Assembly (NCBI GenBank): GCA_003223645.1
Contig: QHVT01000006.1
Location: 62,001 to 126,000, forward strand
Origin: Acidobacteriota bacterium
GTDB taxonomy: Bacteria; Acidobacteriota; Thermoanaerobaculia; Gp7-AA8
Direction: 5' to 3'
Length of the DNA stretch: 64,000 nucleotides
Both the position numbers and the translations under genes were made by a program. The stretch's first letter is position 1. Every line of letters begins with the position of its first letter. Shown here piece after piece: positions 26,960 through 34,322 of the stretch. The notes under the pieces were generated by a model that saw nothing but the letters and a program-made list of their open reading frames with translations, did not search any database and had not been told where the DNA came from.

Positions 26960-27949
26960 ATGGGCGCATACCTTCTGCGTCGTCTGCTCTACGCGGTCCT
27001 CACATTCTTCGGCATCACCGTCGCGACGTTCACGCTGATCCATATCGTCCCGGGCGATCCGATCACGTTCTACATCGGCCACGCCGGCGTCACCACGATT
27101 CCGAAGGCGACGCTCGACGCGATCAAGCGCGAGTATCACCTCGATGAGCCGCTGCCCGCGCAATATCTCTACTGGCTGCGCGGCGCGGTCACGCTCGACT
27201 TCGGCCGCTCGACGCAGGACCGCCGCCCGGTCACGGAGCGCATTCTCGAGAAACTTCCGAACACGCTGCAGCTGAACATCGTGGCATTCGTGCTCGCGGC
27301 GCTGTTCGGAATCCCGATCGGACTCTGGAGCGCGACGCGCTCCGGCCGCGCGACCGAGCGCGCGTCGGCCGTCTTCTTTTTTCTCCTGTACTCGCTGCCG
27401 AGCTTCTGGGTCGCGCTGATCCTGATGCAGATCTTCTCGGTGAAGCTGGACATCCTCCCGCTGTTCGGAATGAACAGCGACGACTTCCGCGAGCTCGACA
27501 CGTTTCACTTCCTCCTCGATCGCACGAAGCATCTCGTGCTGCCCGTGATCACGCTCGCGTATGCGCAGCTCGCGATCTTCGCGCGTTTCTCGAAGTCCGC
27601 GCTGACCGAAGTCATTCGCCAGGACTTCATCACCACCGCGCGCGCGAAGGGGGCGGGGGAGGGGGTGGTGCTGTGGCATCACGCGCTGCGCAATGCGCTG
27701 ATCCCGCTCATCACGCTGCTCGGTCTGACGATTCCGTATCTCATCTCCGGCAGCGTCATCGTCGAGCAGATCTTCCAGTGGGACGGCGCGGGGATGCTGT
27801 ACTACGACGCGATCCTGTCGCGCGACTATCCGACGGTGATGGGGATGACCCTGATCACGGCGCTGATCACGCTCATCGCGGGCCTCTTCGCCGACATCCT
27901 CTATGTGTTCGCCGATCCGCGCCTGCGTCTCGGAGAATCGATCCGATGA
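26960..27949 (+). CDS. Oligopeptide ABC transporter permease OppB/DppB
   Basis: 329 residues, six membrane helices. The N-terminal signature YLLRRLLYAVLTFFGITVATF and HIVPGDP are typical of DppB. The EAA loop, which docks the ATPase, is present as TTARAKGAGEGVVLWHHALRN. The stop overlaps the ATG of the partner permease. It forms the heteromeric channel for peptide import. Confidence 0.94.
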   Translation: MGAYLLRRLLYAVLTFFGITVATFTLIHIVPGDPITFYIGHAGVTTIPKATLDAIKREYHLDEPLPAQYLYWLRGAVTLDFGRSTQDRRPVTERILEKLPNTLQLNIVAFVLAALFGIPIGLWSATRSGRATERASAVFFFLLYSLPSFWVALILMQIFSVKLDILPLFGMNSDDFRELDTFHFLLDRTKHLVLPVITLAYAQLAIFARFSKSALTEVIRQDFITTARAKGAGEGVVLWHHALRNALIPLITLLGLTIPYLISGSVIVEQIFQWDGAGMLYYDAILSRDYPTVMGMTLITALITLIAGLFADILYVFADPRLRLGESIR

Positions 27950-28776
27950 CGTCGCCGCAGACGTGGACGCGATTCCGCCGCAGCAAGCTCGCGCTGTTCG
28001 CGCTCGTGTACGTCGCGCTGATGACGCTGATCGCGCTTCTCGCGCCGGTGTGGCGTATCGATCCCGACGCCATCGATCTCTCGCATCGTCTCGCTCCACC
28101 CGACGCGGCGCACGTCCTCGGCACCGACGAGCTGGGACGCGACATCCTCGCGCGGATGATGTTCGGCGCGCGCATCTCGCTCGCCGTCGGATTTTTCGCG
28201 ACGCTCATCTCCGTCGTCGTCGGCTCGTTCTTCGGCGCGATCGCCGGCTATTACGGACGCGCGGCGGACTGGATCGTGTCGCGGCTCATCGAAGTCGTGC
28301 TCTGTTTCCCGTTTCTCTTTCTCGTCCTCGGCATCGTCGCGCTGTTCCGGCCGTCGCTCATGACGATCATGATCGCCCTCGGTCTCACGACGTGGACGAA
28401 CGAGGCGCGCTACATCCGTGCCGAGTTCCTGCGCATCCGCGAGCTCGAGTTCGCGCAGGCCGCGCGCGCGAGCGGCGCTCGCGACGCGCGCATCATCTTC
28501 CGCCACCTGCTGCCGAACGCGATCGCGCCTGTACTCGTCTCCGCGAGCTTCGGCGTCGCCTACGCGATCCTCACCGAGTCCGCCCTCTCGTTCCTCGGCC
28601 TCGGCGTTCCGCTGCCGACAGCATCGTGGGGCAGCATCCTCTCCGACGCGAAGAGCCAGATCGAGTACGCGTGGTGGCTGATTCTTTTTCCCGGACTCGC
28701 GATCTTCACGACCGTCGCCGCCTTCAACGTGATCGGCGAGCGCATTCGCGACGCGCTGGACCCACGAAGCACGTGA
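27946..28776 (+). CDS. Oligopeptide ABC transporter permease OppC/DppC
   Basis: 276 residues from an ATG overlapping the OppB-like stop (ATGA). The N-terminal helix, the LGTDELGRDILARMMFGARISL signature and the EAA loop (QAARASGARDARIIFRHLLPN) identify an OppC subunit, with the C-terminal SWGSILSDAKSQIEYAWWL segment. It ends near a family F palindrome shared with convergent coaD. Confidence 0.94.
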   Translation: MTSPQTWTRFRRSKLALFALVYVALMTLIALLAPVWRIDPDAIDLSHRLAPPDAAHVLGTDELGRDILARMMFGARISLAVGFFATLISVVVGSFFGAIAGYYGRAADWIVSRLIEVVLCFPFLFLVLGIVALFRPSLMTIMIALGLTTWTNEARYIRAEFLRIRELEFAQAARASGARDARIIFRHLLPNAIAPVLVSASFGVAYAILTESALSFLGLGVPLPTASWGSILSDAKSQIEYAWWLILFPGLAIFTTVAAFNVIGERIRDALDPRST

Positions 28777-28783
28777 CGGCGCA

Positions 28784-28890
28784 GTCCTATGGTCCTATAG
28801 GTCCTATTCGTCTTATCTGTCCTATTCGTCCTAGGACCTATAGGACAGATAGGACCTATAGGACAGGTAGGACCTTTAGGACCTAGGTCT
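28784..28890. repeat. Palindrome family F between convergent genes
   Basis: Left arm of GTCCTAT-type heptamers (GTCCTATGGTCCTATAGGTC) and right arm of ATAGGAC-type heptamers (TAGGACCTATAGGACAGATA). The centre has CCTAGG. Other members are at 39599-39687 and 47721-47800. Confidence 0.9.
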
Positions 28891-29377
28891 AAGTCGTTGT
28901 TACCCCTAACCGCGCGCGCAACGCGTCGAGGACGGGTGGGGGGACGAGGTGCGAGATGTCGCCGCCGAGGCGGAACACTTCCTTGACCAGTCGCGAGGCG
29001 ACGAACGTGTACTCGACGGACGGAAGCATGAAGATCGTCTCGACGCCGGGGTGCAGCTCGCGATTCATGAGCGCCATCTGCAATTCGTACTCGTAGTCGG
29101 AGACGGCGCGGATGCCGCGCACGACGACGGTCGCATCGAGTCCGCGCATGAAGTCAACGAGGAGTCCGCTGAACGAGCGCACTTCCACGCCGCGCATGCC
29201 GTCCGTGCAGCGCAGGATCAGCTCCATCCGCTCCGGCACCGTGAACAGCGGCGATTTCCCCTCGTTCTCGAGCACCGCGACGACGACGACGTCGAACAGA
29301 TTCGTCGCGCGGCGAATGATGTCGAGGTGGCCGTTCGTCAGCGGATCGAACGAGCCGGGATAGACGGCGATGCGCAT
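28889..29377 (-). CDS. coaD: Phosphopantetheine adenylyltransferase
   Basis: 162 residues, full length. Fourth step of CoA synthesis: adenylation of 4'-phosphopantetheine. The nucleotidyltransferase motif PGSFDPLTNGHLDII (T/HxGH) is at residues 7-21. RGIRAVSDYEYELQMALMNR and the YTFVASRLVKEV segment complete the active site. It stands alone, on the minus strand. Confidence 0.97.
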   Translation of the reverse strand: MRIAVYPGSFDPLTNGHLDIIRRATNLFDVVVVAVLENEGKSPLFTVPERMELILRCTDGMRGVEVRSFSGLLVDFMRGLDATVVVRGIRAVSDYEYELQMALMNRELHPGVETIFMLPSVEYTFVASRLVKEVFRLGGDISHLVPPPVLDALRARLGVTTT

Positions 29378-29398
29378 GCGCGGATGGTAGCAGACGGG

Positions 29399-29486
29399 GC
29401 TCAGGGGCTCACAGGCTCAGGGGCTCATAGCCGAGGCTCAGGGGCGCACAGGCTCAGGGGCTCATAACCACTGTGAGCCCATGAGC
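29399..29486. repeat. Palindrome family A, left half, interrupted by an insertion
   Basis: Units GGGGCTCACAGGCTCAGGGG end at CCCATGAGC, which is repeated at 32876 on the other side of the inserted element. The matching right part is 32876-32915. Confidence 0.8.
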
Positions 29487-29542
29487 GGCTTTGCACACAA
29501 AGTCTACCTTGCACATAAAGTCGTGAGCCTGCACATAAAGTC
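29487..29542. repeat. Left transposon end with three copies of a 13-bp motif
   Basis: TGCACACAAAGTC (29492-29504), TGCACATAAAGTC (29510-29522) and TGCACATAAAGTC (29530-29542) are spaced about 20 bases apart and are likely transposase binding sites. The outermost copy lies in the terminal repeat. Confidence 0.8.
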
Positions 29543-29552
29543 CGCACGGGCC

Positions 29553-29852
29553 CTACGCGTCGCCGATCACCTTCCTGATGGTGGCAGCGGCACGGCGCAA
29601 CAGTTCGCGCTGTTCGTACGAGAACGCGTACGCCCGCTCCCCGAGAATCCAGCCGACGCTTTCTCCGGTCGCGCGCGCGATCCTCATCACGGTATCGAAG
29701 GACGGCTTGTACATGGTTCCCGTCAAGATGCGCGAAAGCGTCGCTGGCGCGATGCCCGCCGCATGCGCGACGGCGCTGTATTTCTTGCCGGTGCGATCGA
29801 CAGCTTCCCGGAGGCGCACCCGCCACTCGTCCGGTTGTTCACTTTTAGACAA
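29553..29852 (-). CDS. XRE-family transcriptional regulator
   Basis: 99 residues from a TTG start 3 bases after the upstream gene's stop. The helix-turn-helix is YSAVAHAAGIAPATLSRILTG at about residues 25-45, followed by the third and fourth helices (PSFDTVMRIARATGESVGWI). The C-terminal AFSYEQRELLRRAAATIRKVIG helix probably dimerises. It is a passenger of the transposon and co-oriented with the small gene at 29856-30077. Likely a repressor of passenger genes (inference). Confidence 0.8.
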   Translation of the reverse strand: MSKSEQPDEWRVRLREAVDRTGKKYSAVAHAAGIAPATLSRILTGTMYKPSFDTVMRIARATGESVGWILGERAYAFSYEQRELLRRAAATIRKVIGDA

Positions 29853-29855
29853 TCG

Positions 29856-30077
29856 CTACCCGTCCTGCCGGTCGTTCGAGAAGGCGTCCACCACTGCATC
29901 GAAGTCTTCCCGCACGGTCACGGTGTCGCCGCTGGCGAAGGTGATGAGCGTTCCCTCTCGATCTCCGAGCGGGTTGTCGGTGAACGTCTGGATGTGCAGG
30001 CCGTTGACGCAGCGCGCCTCGTTCGTTTTCGAGTCGATCAGCACGACGATGGGTACACCCTGAAAGCGAGAGTCCAT
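29856..30077 (-). CDS. Small protein of unknown function in the transposon
   Basis: 73 residues (MDSRFQGVPIVVLIDSKTNE and onward), beta-rich, ending in an acidic helix DFDAVVDAFSNDRQDG. The Met at 30077 is preferred to 30083 because GGGGAGG abuts the latter and is 6 bases from the former. No family recognised. It precedes the XRE gene in a two-gene operon and faces the second XRE gene across a common control region. Confidence 0.6.
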   Translation of the reverse strand: MDSRFQGVPIVVLIDSKTNEARCVNGLHIQTFTDNPLGDREGTLITFASGDTVTVREDFDAVVDAFSNDRQDG

Positions 30078-30129
30078 GACCATCCTCCCCAGCGAACAGC
30101 GCGACGGCGCGAGTTCCTTTTATGTTGGA

Positions 30130-30175
30130 GCGACAGCATACTGTCTGGAAGCGAGCAACACAATAGTGTTCCCTT
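30130..30175. promoter_or_regulatory. Divergent control region with two short dyads
   Basis: ACAGCATACTGT and AACACAATAGTGTT (perfect arms ACAG/CTGT and AACAC/GTGTT) lie between the divergent small gene and XRE gene. Paired small dyads here are likely operators for one or both XRE proteins. Confidence 0.4.
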
Positions 30176-30186
30176 GCTTCCGAGAT

Positions 30187-30405
30187 ATGCCCTCGGACAC
30201 GCAACGGCTTCGCGCCCTCGGAACGAGAGTCCGAGAACTCCGGACGGCGCGCGGGTGGTCGCAAGAAAGACTCGCGGAGGAGTCTTCGATTCACGAGAAT
30301 CATTTGCGCCGGATCGAGGGCGGGACTGCGAATCCGTCCTACCTTGTCCTGCTCAGGATTGCGCGTGCCCTCGAAGTACGGGCGGGGAAGCTCATCGAGG
30401 AGTAG
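30187..30405 (+). CDS. Small XRE-family regulator
   Basis: 72 residues, almost only the DNA-binding domain: LRALGTRVRELRTARGWSQ, ERLAEESSIHENHLRRIEGG, then NPSYLVLLRIARALEV. This is the compact Cro/C1 form found in controllers of mobile elements and restriction systems. The start is the ATG at 30187; frame upstream is the control region. It lies 43 bases before the membrane-protein gene on the same strand. Confidence 0.82.
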   Translation: MPSDTQRLRALGTRVRELRTARGWSQERLAEESSIHENHLRRIEGGTANPSYLVLLRIARALEVRAGKLIEE

Positions 30406-30448
30406 GGTGTTCCGCGCCTATTTTGCCATGGGGAGGTAGGCTGCTTGA

Positions 30449-31276
30449 ATGCGCGTTGCAGCTTCGTCGGGTGCATGGATCGGGGCGGCCTTCACGTTCG
30501 CCGCTTTCGGGATGGGCTTTCTGATGCTCATCTCTCCTATTCCGCACGATATAGCCTTGGGCCTAGCGGTGGTGTTTTTCGTGCTCGCAGGGATCGCCGG
30601 CTATGGAGCATGGGTGGCCCACTACCGGACAGCTCATCCAACGAAGGACGCTTCCGCCGGCGCTCCAATACTTCCCGATGATTCTGCGGCGGTTGCGGCA
30701 CTGCGAGAGCATACGGCGGCTTTGCGGCAAGCTGACTGGCGAGCCAGAAACGCAGAAATTAGACAAAGGGTGTACGGCGTCCGGGCGGATTTGCAAAGCC
30801 GTGTAGCGGAGTTAGAGACCTCTCAGCGCGACCGGGAGCTAAATGGAAAGCAACGGAAAGCGATTATTCACGTCATGTCCGAGTGCATGTCCGAAATCAG
30901 GAAGTGGGAGAAACAGCAGCCGGATTACGACGATGACCCGCAACCCGTCTACATACGGATTACAACGATCGGCACGGAGCGTGAGACGCTGCACTACCGC
31001 GACGAGTTTATTGCGGCATTCAAAGCCAGCGGATTTGACGTCGTACTGGGTGAATGGAACGCAGGCGCGATAGAGCTGGCAACCTGGCGAGGATTTTTAT
31101 CTGTCCTGGAAACCGATCCGCGAAACGTTGTCCAACCTAAAGTGCTTGCAGCTTTGAAGGCCGCAGGGTTACCCGTCCGAGAAGTTGAATTTCCAAGTGG
31201 GCGATACGCACTTGAAAGCCTGTCGTCGGGTGATCCGACAGGGGCCGCTCATTTAGTCGTGGGTCAACGCGAGTGA
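30449..31276 (+). CDS. Two-helix membrane protein with coiled coil, unknown
   Basis: 275 residues. Two adjacent membrane helices (WIGAAFTFAAFGMGFLMLI and IALGLAVVFFVLAGIAGYGAW) are followed by an acidic linker and a coiled coil (about residues 85-140). The C-terminal alpha/beta domain has TLHYRDEFIAAFKASGFDVV, WRGFLSVLE and VVQPKVLAALKAAGLPV. I do not recognise the family; the layout (2 TM, coiled coil, soluble domain) is common among uncharacterised proteins and some membrane effectors of defence systems. It is the only non-regulatory large passenger in the transposon. A GGGGAGG lies about a dozen bases before the ATG. Confidence 0.72.
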   Translation: MRVAASSGAWIGAAFTFAAFGMGFLMLISPIPHDIALGLAVVFFVLAGIAGYGAWVAHYRTAHPTKDASAGAPILPDDSAAVAALREHTAALRQADWRARNAEIRQRVYGVRADLQSRVAELETSQRDRELNGKQRKAIIHVMSECMSEIRKWEKQQPDYDDDPQPVYIRITTIGTERETLHYRDEFIAAFKASGFDVVLGEWNAGAIELATWRGFLSVLETDPRNVVQPKVLAALKAAGLPVREVEFPSGRYALESLSSGDPTGAAHLVVGQRE

Positions 31277-31295
31277 GCGTCACGCTTTGTCTGCG

Positions 31296-31502
31296 TCAAG
31301 TTCGACGCTTCCGGTCCGGTGGCATCGGCAGCGCCCCCGCCGCGCGCAGCGCTAGCTGACGCAGCCACGCGGACAACTCCAGACCCTCGCGAGCGGCAGC
31401 GTTGATGAGCGCTTGTTTCTGATCTGCCGGGATGCGCATGCGGACCACGTCATCTTTGCGTTTCTTTCCCGCCGATGGTCTCGCTGGTTTCTTGTCTTTC
31501 AT
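31296..31502 (-). CDS. Ribbon-helix-helix protein
   Basis: 68 residues. A basic N-terminus (MKDKKPARPSAGKKRKDD) precedes VRMRIPADQKQALINAAA, then REGLELSAWLRQLALRAAG: a beta strand and two helices as in Arc/CopG proteins. The Met at 31502 follows the shared divergent promoter; an upstream frame to 31649 would run through that promoter and is rejected. It probably represses its own gene and the transposase gene. Confidence 0.72.
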   Translation of the reverse strand: MKDKKPARPSAGKKRKDDVVRMRIPADQKQALINAAAREGLELSAWLRQLALRAAGALPMPPDRKRRT

Positions 31503-31514
31503 GGTGATAACAAC

Positions 31515-31589
31515 GTAGCTACAAAATGCTCCTTTGTCAAGTGCGCCGCATCTTGACAAAGTGACACGTTGGAAGTACATTGTAGCTAC
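31515..31589. promoter_or_regulatory. Divergent promoter with nested inverted repeats
   Basis: Rightward: TTGACA (31553-31558), 17 bases, TACATT (31576-31581). Leftward: TTGACA complement (31535-31540 on +), 17 bases, TACGTT. An inner dyad CTTTGTCAAG/CTTGACAAAG covers both -35 boxes and an outer perfect octamer GTAGCTAC sits at both -10 regions (31515-31522, 31582-31589). This is a symmetrical operator that could silence the RHH and transposase genes together. Confidence 0.72.
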
Positions 31590-31609
31590 ATACATCGGAG
31601 GCCATGAAC

Positions 31610-32851
31610 ATGGAACCGCGTCAGGAAAAAGGACTTCAGATCGCAGCAACGCTCAGGATTCAGACGAAGGGCGAGGCGTGGATCGTGCCGTCGCAAACGC
31701 TAAGCGGAAAGTACACCGTGACGCGCAGCGAGGACACGTTCCATTGCACCTGCCCGGACTTTGAACTGCGTCGAACGATCTGCAAACACGGCTATGCCGT
31801 TGAGTTCTTTTTGAAACGCGAAACCATGACCACACCCGACGGTGAAACGACCATCACAGAGACGCGCGCGATGCGCGTTACCTACTCGCAGGACTGGCCC
31901 GCGTACAACGCGGCGCAGTGCGCGGAGAAAGAGTTGTTTCTCCACCTGCTCCGCGATCTCTGCTCTGCCGTTCCCGAGCCGGTGCGCAGCATCGGCCGTC
32001 CCTCGATTCCGATCTCTGACGCGCTGTTCTCCGCGTGCTTCAAACTCTACAGCGGCATGAGCGCGCGTCGCTTCATGTCCGACCTCCGCGATGCGGCAGA
32101 GAAAGGATTCATCGGCAAGGCGTGGCACTTCAACAGCGTCCTCGGCGTCATCGAAGACCCGACCATCGAACCAATTCTGCACGCTCTGATCGCGGCATCG
32201 GCCGCGCCTCTTGCGTCCGTGGAAAGCACGTTCGCCGTGGACTCCACCGGCTTCGGAACTCAGTGCTACTACCGACACTTCACCGCGAAGTACGGGCAGG
32301 AACAGACGTTCCGCAACTACGTGAAGTTGCACGCGCTCGTGGGAACGAAAACGAACGTTATTGCTCGCGCAACGGTGACCGATCGCGACCGGCACGACTC
32401 GACGCAGTTCATTCCGCTCATCGAGGACGGAGCGAAGACGTTCACCATGACCGAGATTTCGGCGGACAAAGCCTACTCAGGACGCGCCAACGTCACGGCA
32501 GTGACGGCACTCGGCGCGGAGCCGTTCATCCCGTTCAAGTCGAACGCGATCGATGACAAGAAGTGCCCCGCGTGGAGCAAGCTGTTCCACCTGTACAACT
32601 ACCGCGTGGATGAGTTCCTGCCGCACTACCACCAGCGCAGCAACTCGGAGAGCACGTTCTCGATGATGAAGCGCGTGTTCACGGACACGATCCGGAGCAA
32701 GGGCTTCGACGCGCAGCGAAACGAGGTTCTGTTGCTCGTCATCGCGCACAACATCCGCACGCTGGTACACTCGATCTTTGAGCTAGGCGTGACGGTGCCG
32801 GGACTTTCAACCTGCACACAAAGTGCGCTGGCTGCACATAATGTCGGCTAG
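31610..32851 (+). CDS. DDE transposase with N-terminal SWIM zinc finger
   Basis: 413 residues. Residues about 40-65 hold the SWIM motif FHCTCPDFELRRTICKHGYA (CxC, then CxH), probably used for DNA binding. The catalytic core has Asp in FAVDSTGF, Asp in EISADKAYSG and Glu in RSNSESTFSMMKR, the DDE triad of IS4/IS1182-like transposases. The Met at 31610 is preferred over 31604 because GGAGG ends 2 bases before the latter and 8 before the former. The stop lies just inside the right end, which encodes its last residues. Confidence 0.88.
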   Translation: MEPRQEKGLQIAATLRIQTKGEAWIVPSQTLSGKYTVTRSEDTFHCTCPDFELRRTICKHGYAVEFFLKRETMTTPDGETTITETRAMRVTYSQDWPAYNAAQCAEKELFLHLLRDLCSAVPEPVRSIGRPSIPISDALFSACFKLYSGMSARRFMSDLRDAAEKGFIGKAWHFNSVLGVIEDPTIEPILHALIAASAAPLASVESTFAVDSTGFGTQCYYRHFTAKYGQEQTFRNYVKLHALVGTKTNVIARATVTDRDRHDSTQFIPLIEDGAKTFTMTEISADKAYSGRANVTAVTALGAEPFIPFKSNAIDDKKCPAWSKLFHLYNYRVDEFLPHYHQRSNSESTFSMMKRVFTDTIRSKGFDAQRNEVLLLVIAHNIRTLVHSIFELGVTVPGLSTCTQSALAAHNVG

Positions 32852-32875
32852 AAACGGGACTTTATGTGCAAAGCC
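32811..32875. repeat. Right transposon end with motif copies
   Basis: TGCACACAAAGTG (32812) and TGCACATAATGTC (32833-32845) run in the direct sense and GACTTTATGTGCA (32858-32870) is inverted and terminal. They match the left-end 13-bp motif. Confidence 0.75.
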
Positions 32876-32915
32876 CCCATGAGCCTATGCGCCCATGAGC
32901 CTATGCGCGCCTCGT
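32876..32915. repeat. Palindrome family A, right half
   Basis: CCCATGAGCCTATGCGCC with a second CCATGAGCCTATGCG, the complement of the units at 29399-29486. The two halves were joined before transposon insertion. Confidence 0.75.
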
Positions 32916-32957
32916 CCAGAAGCGAGTTGCGCGGGACTACAACGTCCCGCGCAATTC

Positions 32958-33854
32958 TCACTCTTGCGAATCGGAAGTGGTTTGCTGCGGTGCCGGCGGC
33001 GCGGGTGGAGGCGCGATCGGCTGATGTCCGTTCGGTTGCGGCTGCTGCGCGGGCTGCTGATGCGCGGCGCCGGGGTACTGCATCAAACCGAGCGAATACG
33101 CCGTCGCGTAGTCGGGACGCGGCGGCTGGCCCGGCGGAATGTAGAGCGTCGAGATCGCCGACACGCCGGAGTAGGGGAGCATGATCAGCGACGTCGGACG
33201 GATCACCGGCTCCACGCCGGGGAACAGCGGCGCCTCGTACACATACGCGACGTGATACGGGCTGTAATACTGGAAGAGCTTCTGCAGAAGCTGCGGCCAC
33301 CCTTTCGTGTCGTACGCGACCTTCTTGAACGTGGCGTCGCCGAGGACGCCGATCTGCCAGAGGATGACGTGACTCGACGGATCGATCATGCGGCCGTTGA
33401 TCAGAAAATCGGTGGCCTCGTACGACTGGCATCCGGACATCGCCGGATCGATGTTCATGTCGGCGAACAAACAATCCTCGGCCGACACGCCGGGGAGCAT
33501 GCGCGCCTTGAATCCCTCGGCCTTCGCGCGCCGCACGGACTCGTGCGTCGGATACGCGAACACGCCGGGATGTCCGTATGCGGCGAAGCAGACGCGCTTG
33601 CCTTCGCGGACATAGCCGAGAACTTTCTCGATCATCTCGTTGTAGGTGTCGATGCGCTGCTTATTCTCGGCGTAGAGCTGATACATCGACTCCGCGCCTT
33701 CGGGATTCAGCGTCTTGATCAGGTTCTCCGCGATCGGATCGCTGACGATGTACACGACCTTGTCGGCCTTCTTGATCCAGGCGATCGACTCGGTCGTCAT
33801 CTGGCCGATCGTGCGGATGCCGGTGCCGATGACGACGAGTTGTTCGTCATGCAT
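32958..33854 (-). CDS. Borosin-type peptide alpha-N-methyltransferase (split type)
   Basis: 298 residues. SAM-dependent methylation of backbone amides of a partner peptide. It resembles the fungal OphMA catalytic domain closely: VVIGTGIRTIGQMTTESIA at 7-25, YAENKQRIDTYNEM at 61-74 with the catalytic Arg67/Tyr71 spacing, FAAYGHPGVFAYPTHES at 90-106, ARMLPGVSAED at 117-127, GCQSYEATDFL at 141-151 and ILWQIGV. Unlike the fungal enzyme no core peptide is fused; the C-terminus is a Pro/Gln-rich tail (PAQQPQPNGHQPIAPPPAP). The start at 33854 overlaps the precursor gene stop by 8 bases, so expression is coupled. Exact regiochemistry and iteration number cannot be read. Confidence 0.88.
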   Translation of the reverse strand: MHDEQLVVIGTGIRTIGQMTTESIAWIKKADKVVYIVSDPIAENLIKTLNPEGAESMYQLYAENKQRIDTYNEMIEKVLGYVREGKRVCFAAYGHPGVFAYPTHESVRRAKAEGFKARMLPGVSAEDCLFADMNIDPAMSGCQSYEATDFLINGRMIDPSSHVILWQIGVLGDATFKKVAYDTKGWPQLLQKLFQYYSPYHVAYVYEAPLFPGVEPVIRPTSLIMLPYSGVSAISTLYIPPGQPPRPDYATAYSLGLMQYPGAAHQQPAQQPQPNGHQPIAPPPAPPAPQQTTSDSQE

Positions 33855-34239
33855 AGCGACCCCCTCCCGCGTAACAGAGATAGTACGTCGGCGGATATTG
33901 CTGCTGCTGCTGCTGCGGATACTGCTGCGGATACTGCTGAGGATATTGCGGCTGCTGCGGATATTGCGGCTGCGGCGGCTGGGGTTGGGGCTGCGGCGGC
34001 GCGGCGGCGGCGTTCTTGTCCGCATCGGTCTGCGTCATCGAGATGCCGCCGAGCGCGACGTAGATGCGTCCCTGGTCGCCGGAGAACAGCGCTTCTTTTT
34101 CTTCGTCGCTCAACCCCGCGGCGTCGGCGGCGGCTTTCGGATCGGCAATGAAATCTCCGAGGCGATCGACGTTGCCGGCCAGTTCGGTCATGAACTGCTT
34201 CAATGCATTCGGAACATCACCCTTCACACCTTCATCCAT
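33847..34239 (-). CDS. Candidate borosin precursor peptide
   Basis: 130 residues. Residues 10-65 form a helical domain (NALKQFMTELAGNVDRLGDF, then DPKAAADAAGLSDEEKEALF) like the borosin-binding domain of split systems. Residues 80-115 are a Pro/Gln/Tyr linker of YPQQ repeats, and the end (PPTYYLCYAGGGRYA) is the probable core. Ribosome site AAGGAG lies 9 bases before the ATG at 34239. The stop overlaps the methyltransferase start. Assignment rests on neighbourhood and domain shape; which residues are methylated is unknown. Confidence 0.78.
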   Translation of the reverse strand: MDEGVKGDVPNALKQFMTELAGNVDRLGDFIADPKAAADAAGLSDEEKEALFSGDQGRIYVALGGISMTQTDADKNAAAAPPQPQPQPPQPQYPQQPQYPQQYPQQYPQQQQQQYPPTYYLCYAGGGRYA

Positions 34240-34322
34240 TCCGCGGTCTCCTTTCTGAGACGTGAGTCGAAGGGAAGAGCCCGGATGGGCCCTTCCCTTC
34301 ATCGACTACGCGTAAGTATGGA

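Larger units (their letters stand above)
29487..32875. mobile_element. Transposon of about 3.4 kb with regulatory passenger genes
   Basis: Ends are 18-bp inverted repeats: GGCTTTGCACACAAAGTC at 29487-29504 and GACTTTATGTGCAAAGCC at 32858-32875 (17 of 18 match as complements). CCCATGAGC occurs directly outside both ends (29478-29486 and 32876-32884), a probable 9-bp target duplication. The family A target contains this string naturally, so the duplication is not fully independent evidence. Inside are a DDE transposase, two XRE regulators, a ribbon-helix-helix protein, a small protein and a two-helix membrane protein. The target was itself a palindrome, so no gene was broken. Confidence 0.85.

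Noticed and set aside
29478-29486. Target duplication longer than 9 bp
   Set aside because: Identity stops after CCCATGAGC; surrounding family A units are similar but not identical on the two sides.
33847-34239. Nif11-type leader peptide
   Set aside because: The helical domain shares a general DPxxxxxxxGLS pattern, but the adjacent coupled enzyme is a borosin-type methyltransferase and no lanthipeptide or nitrile hydratase-leader enzyme is present.
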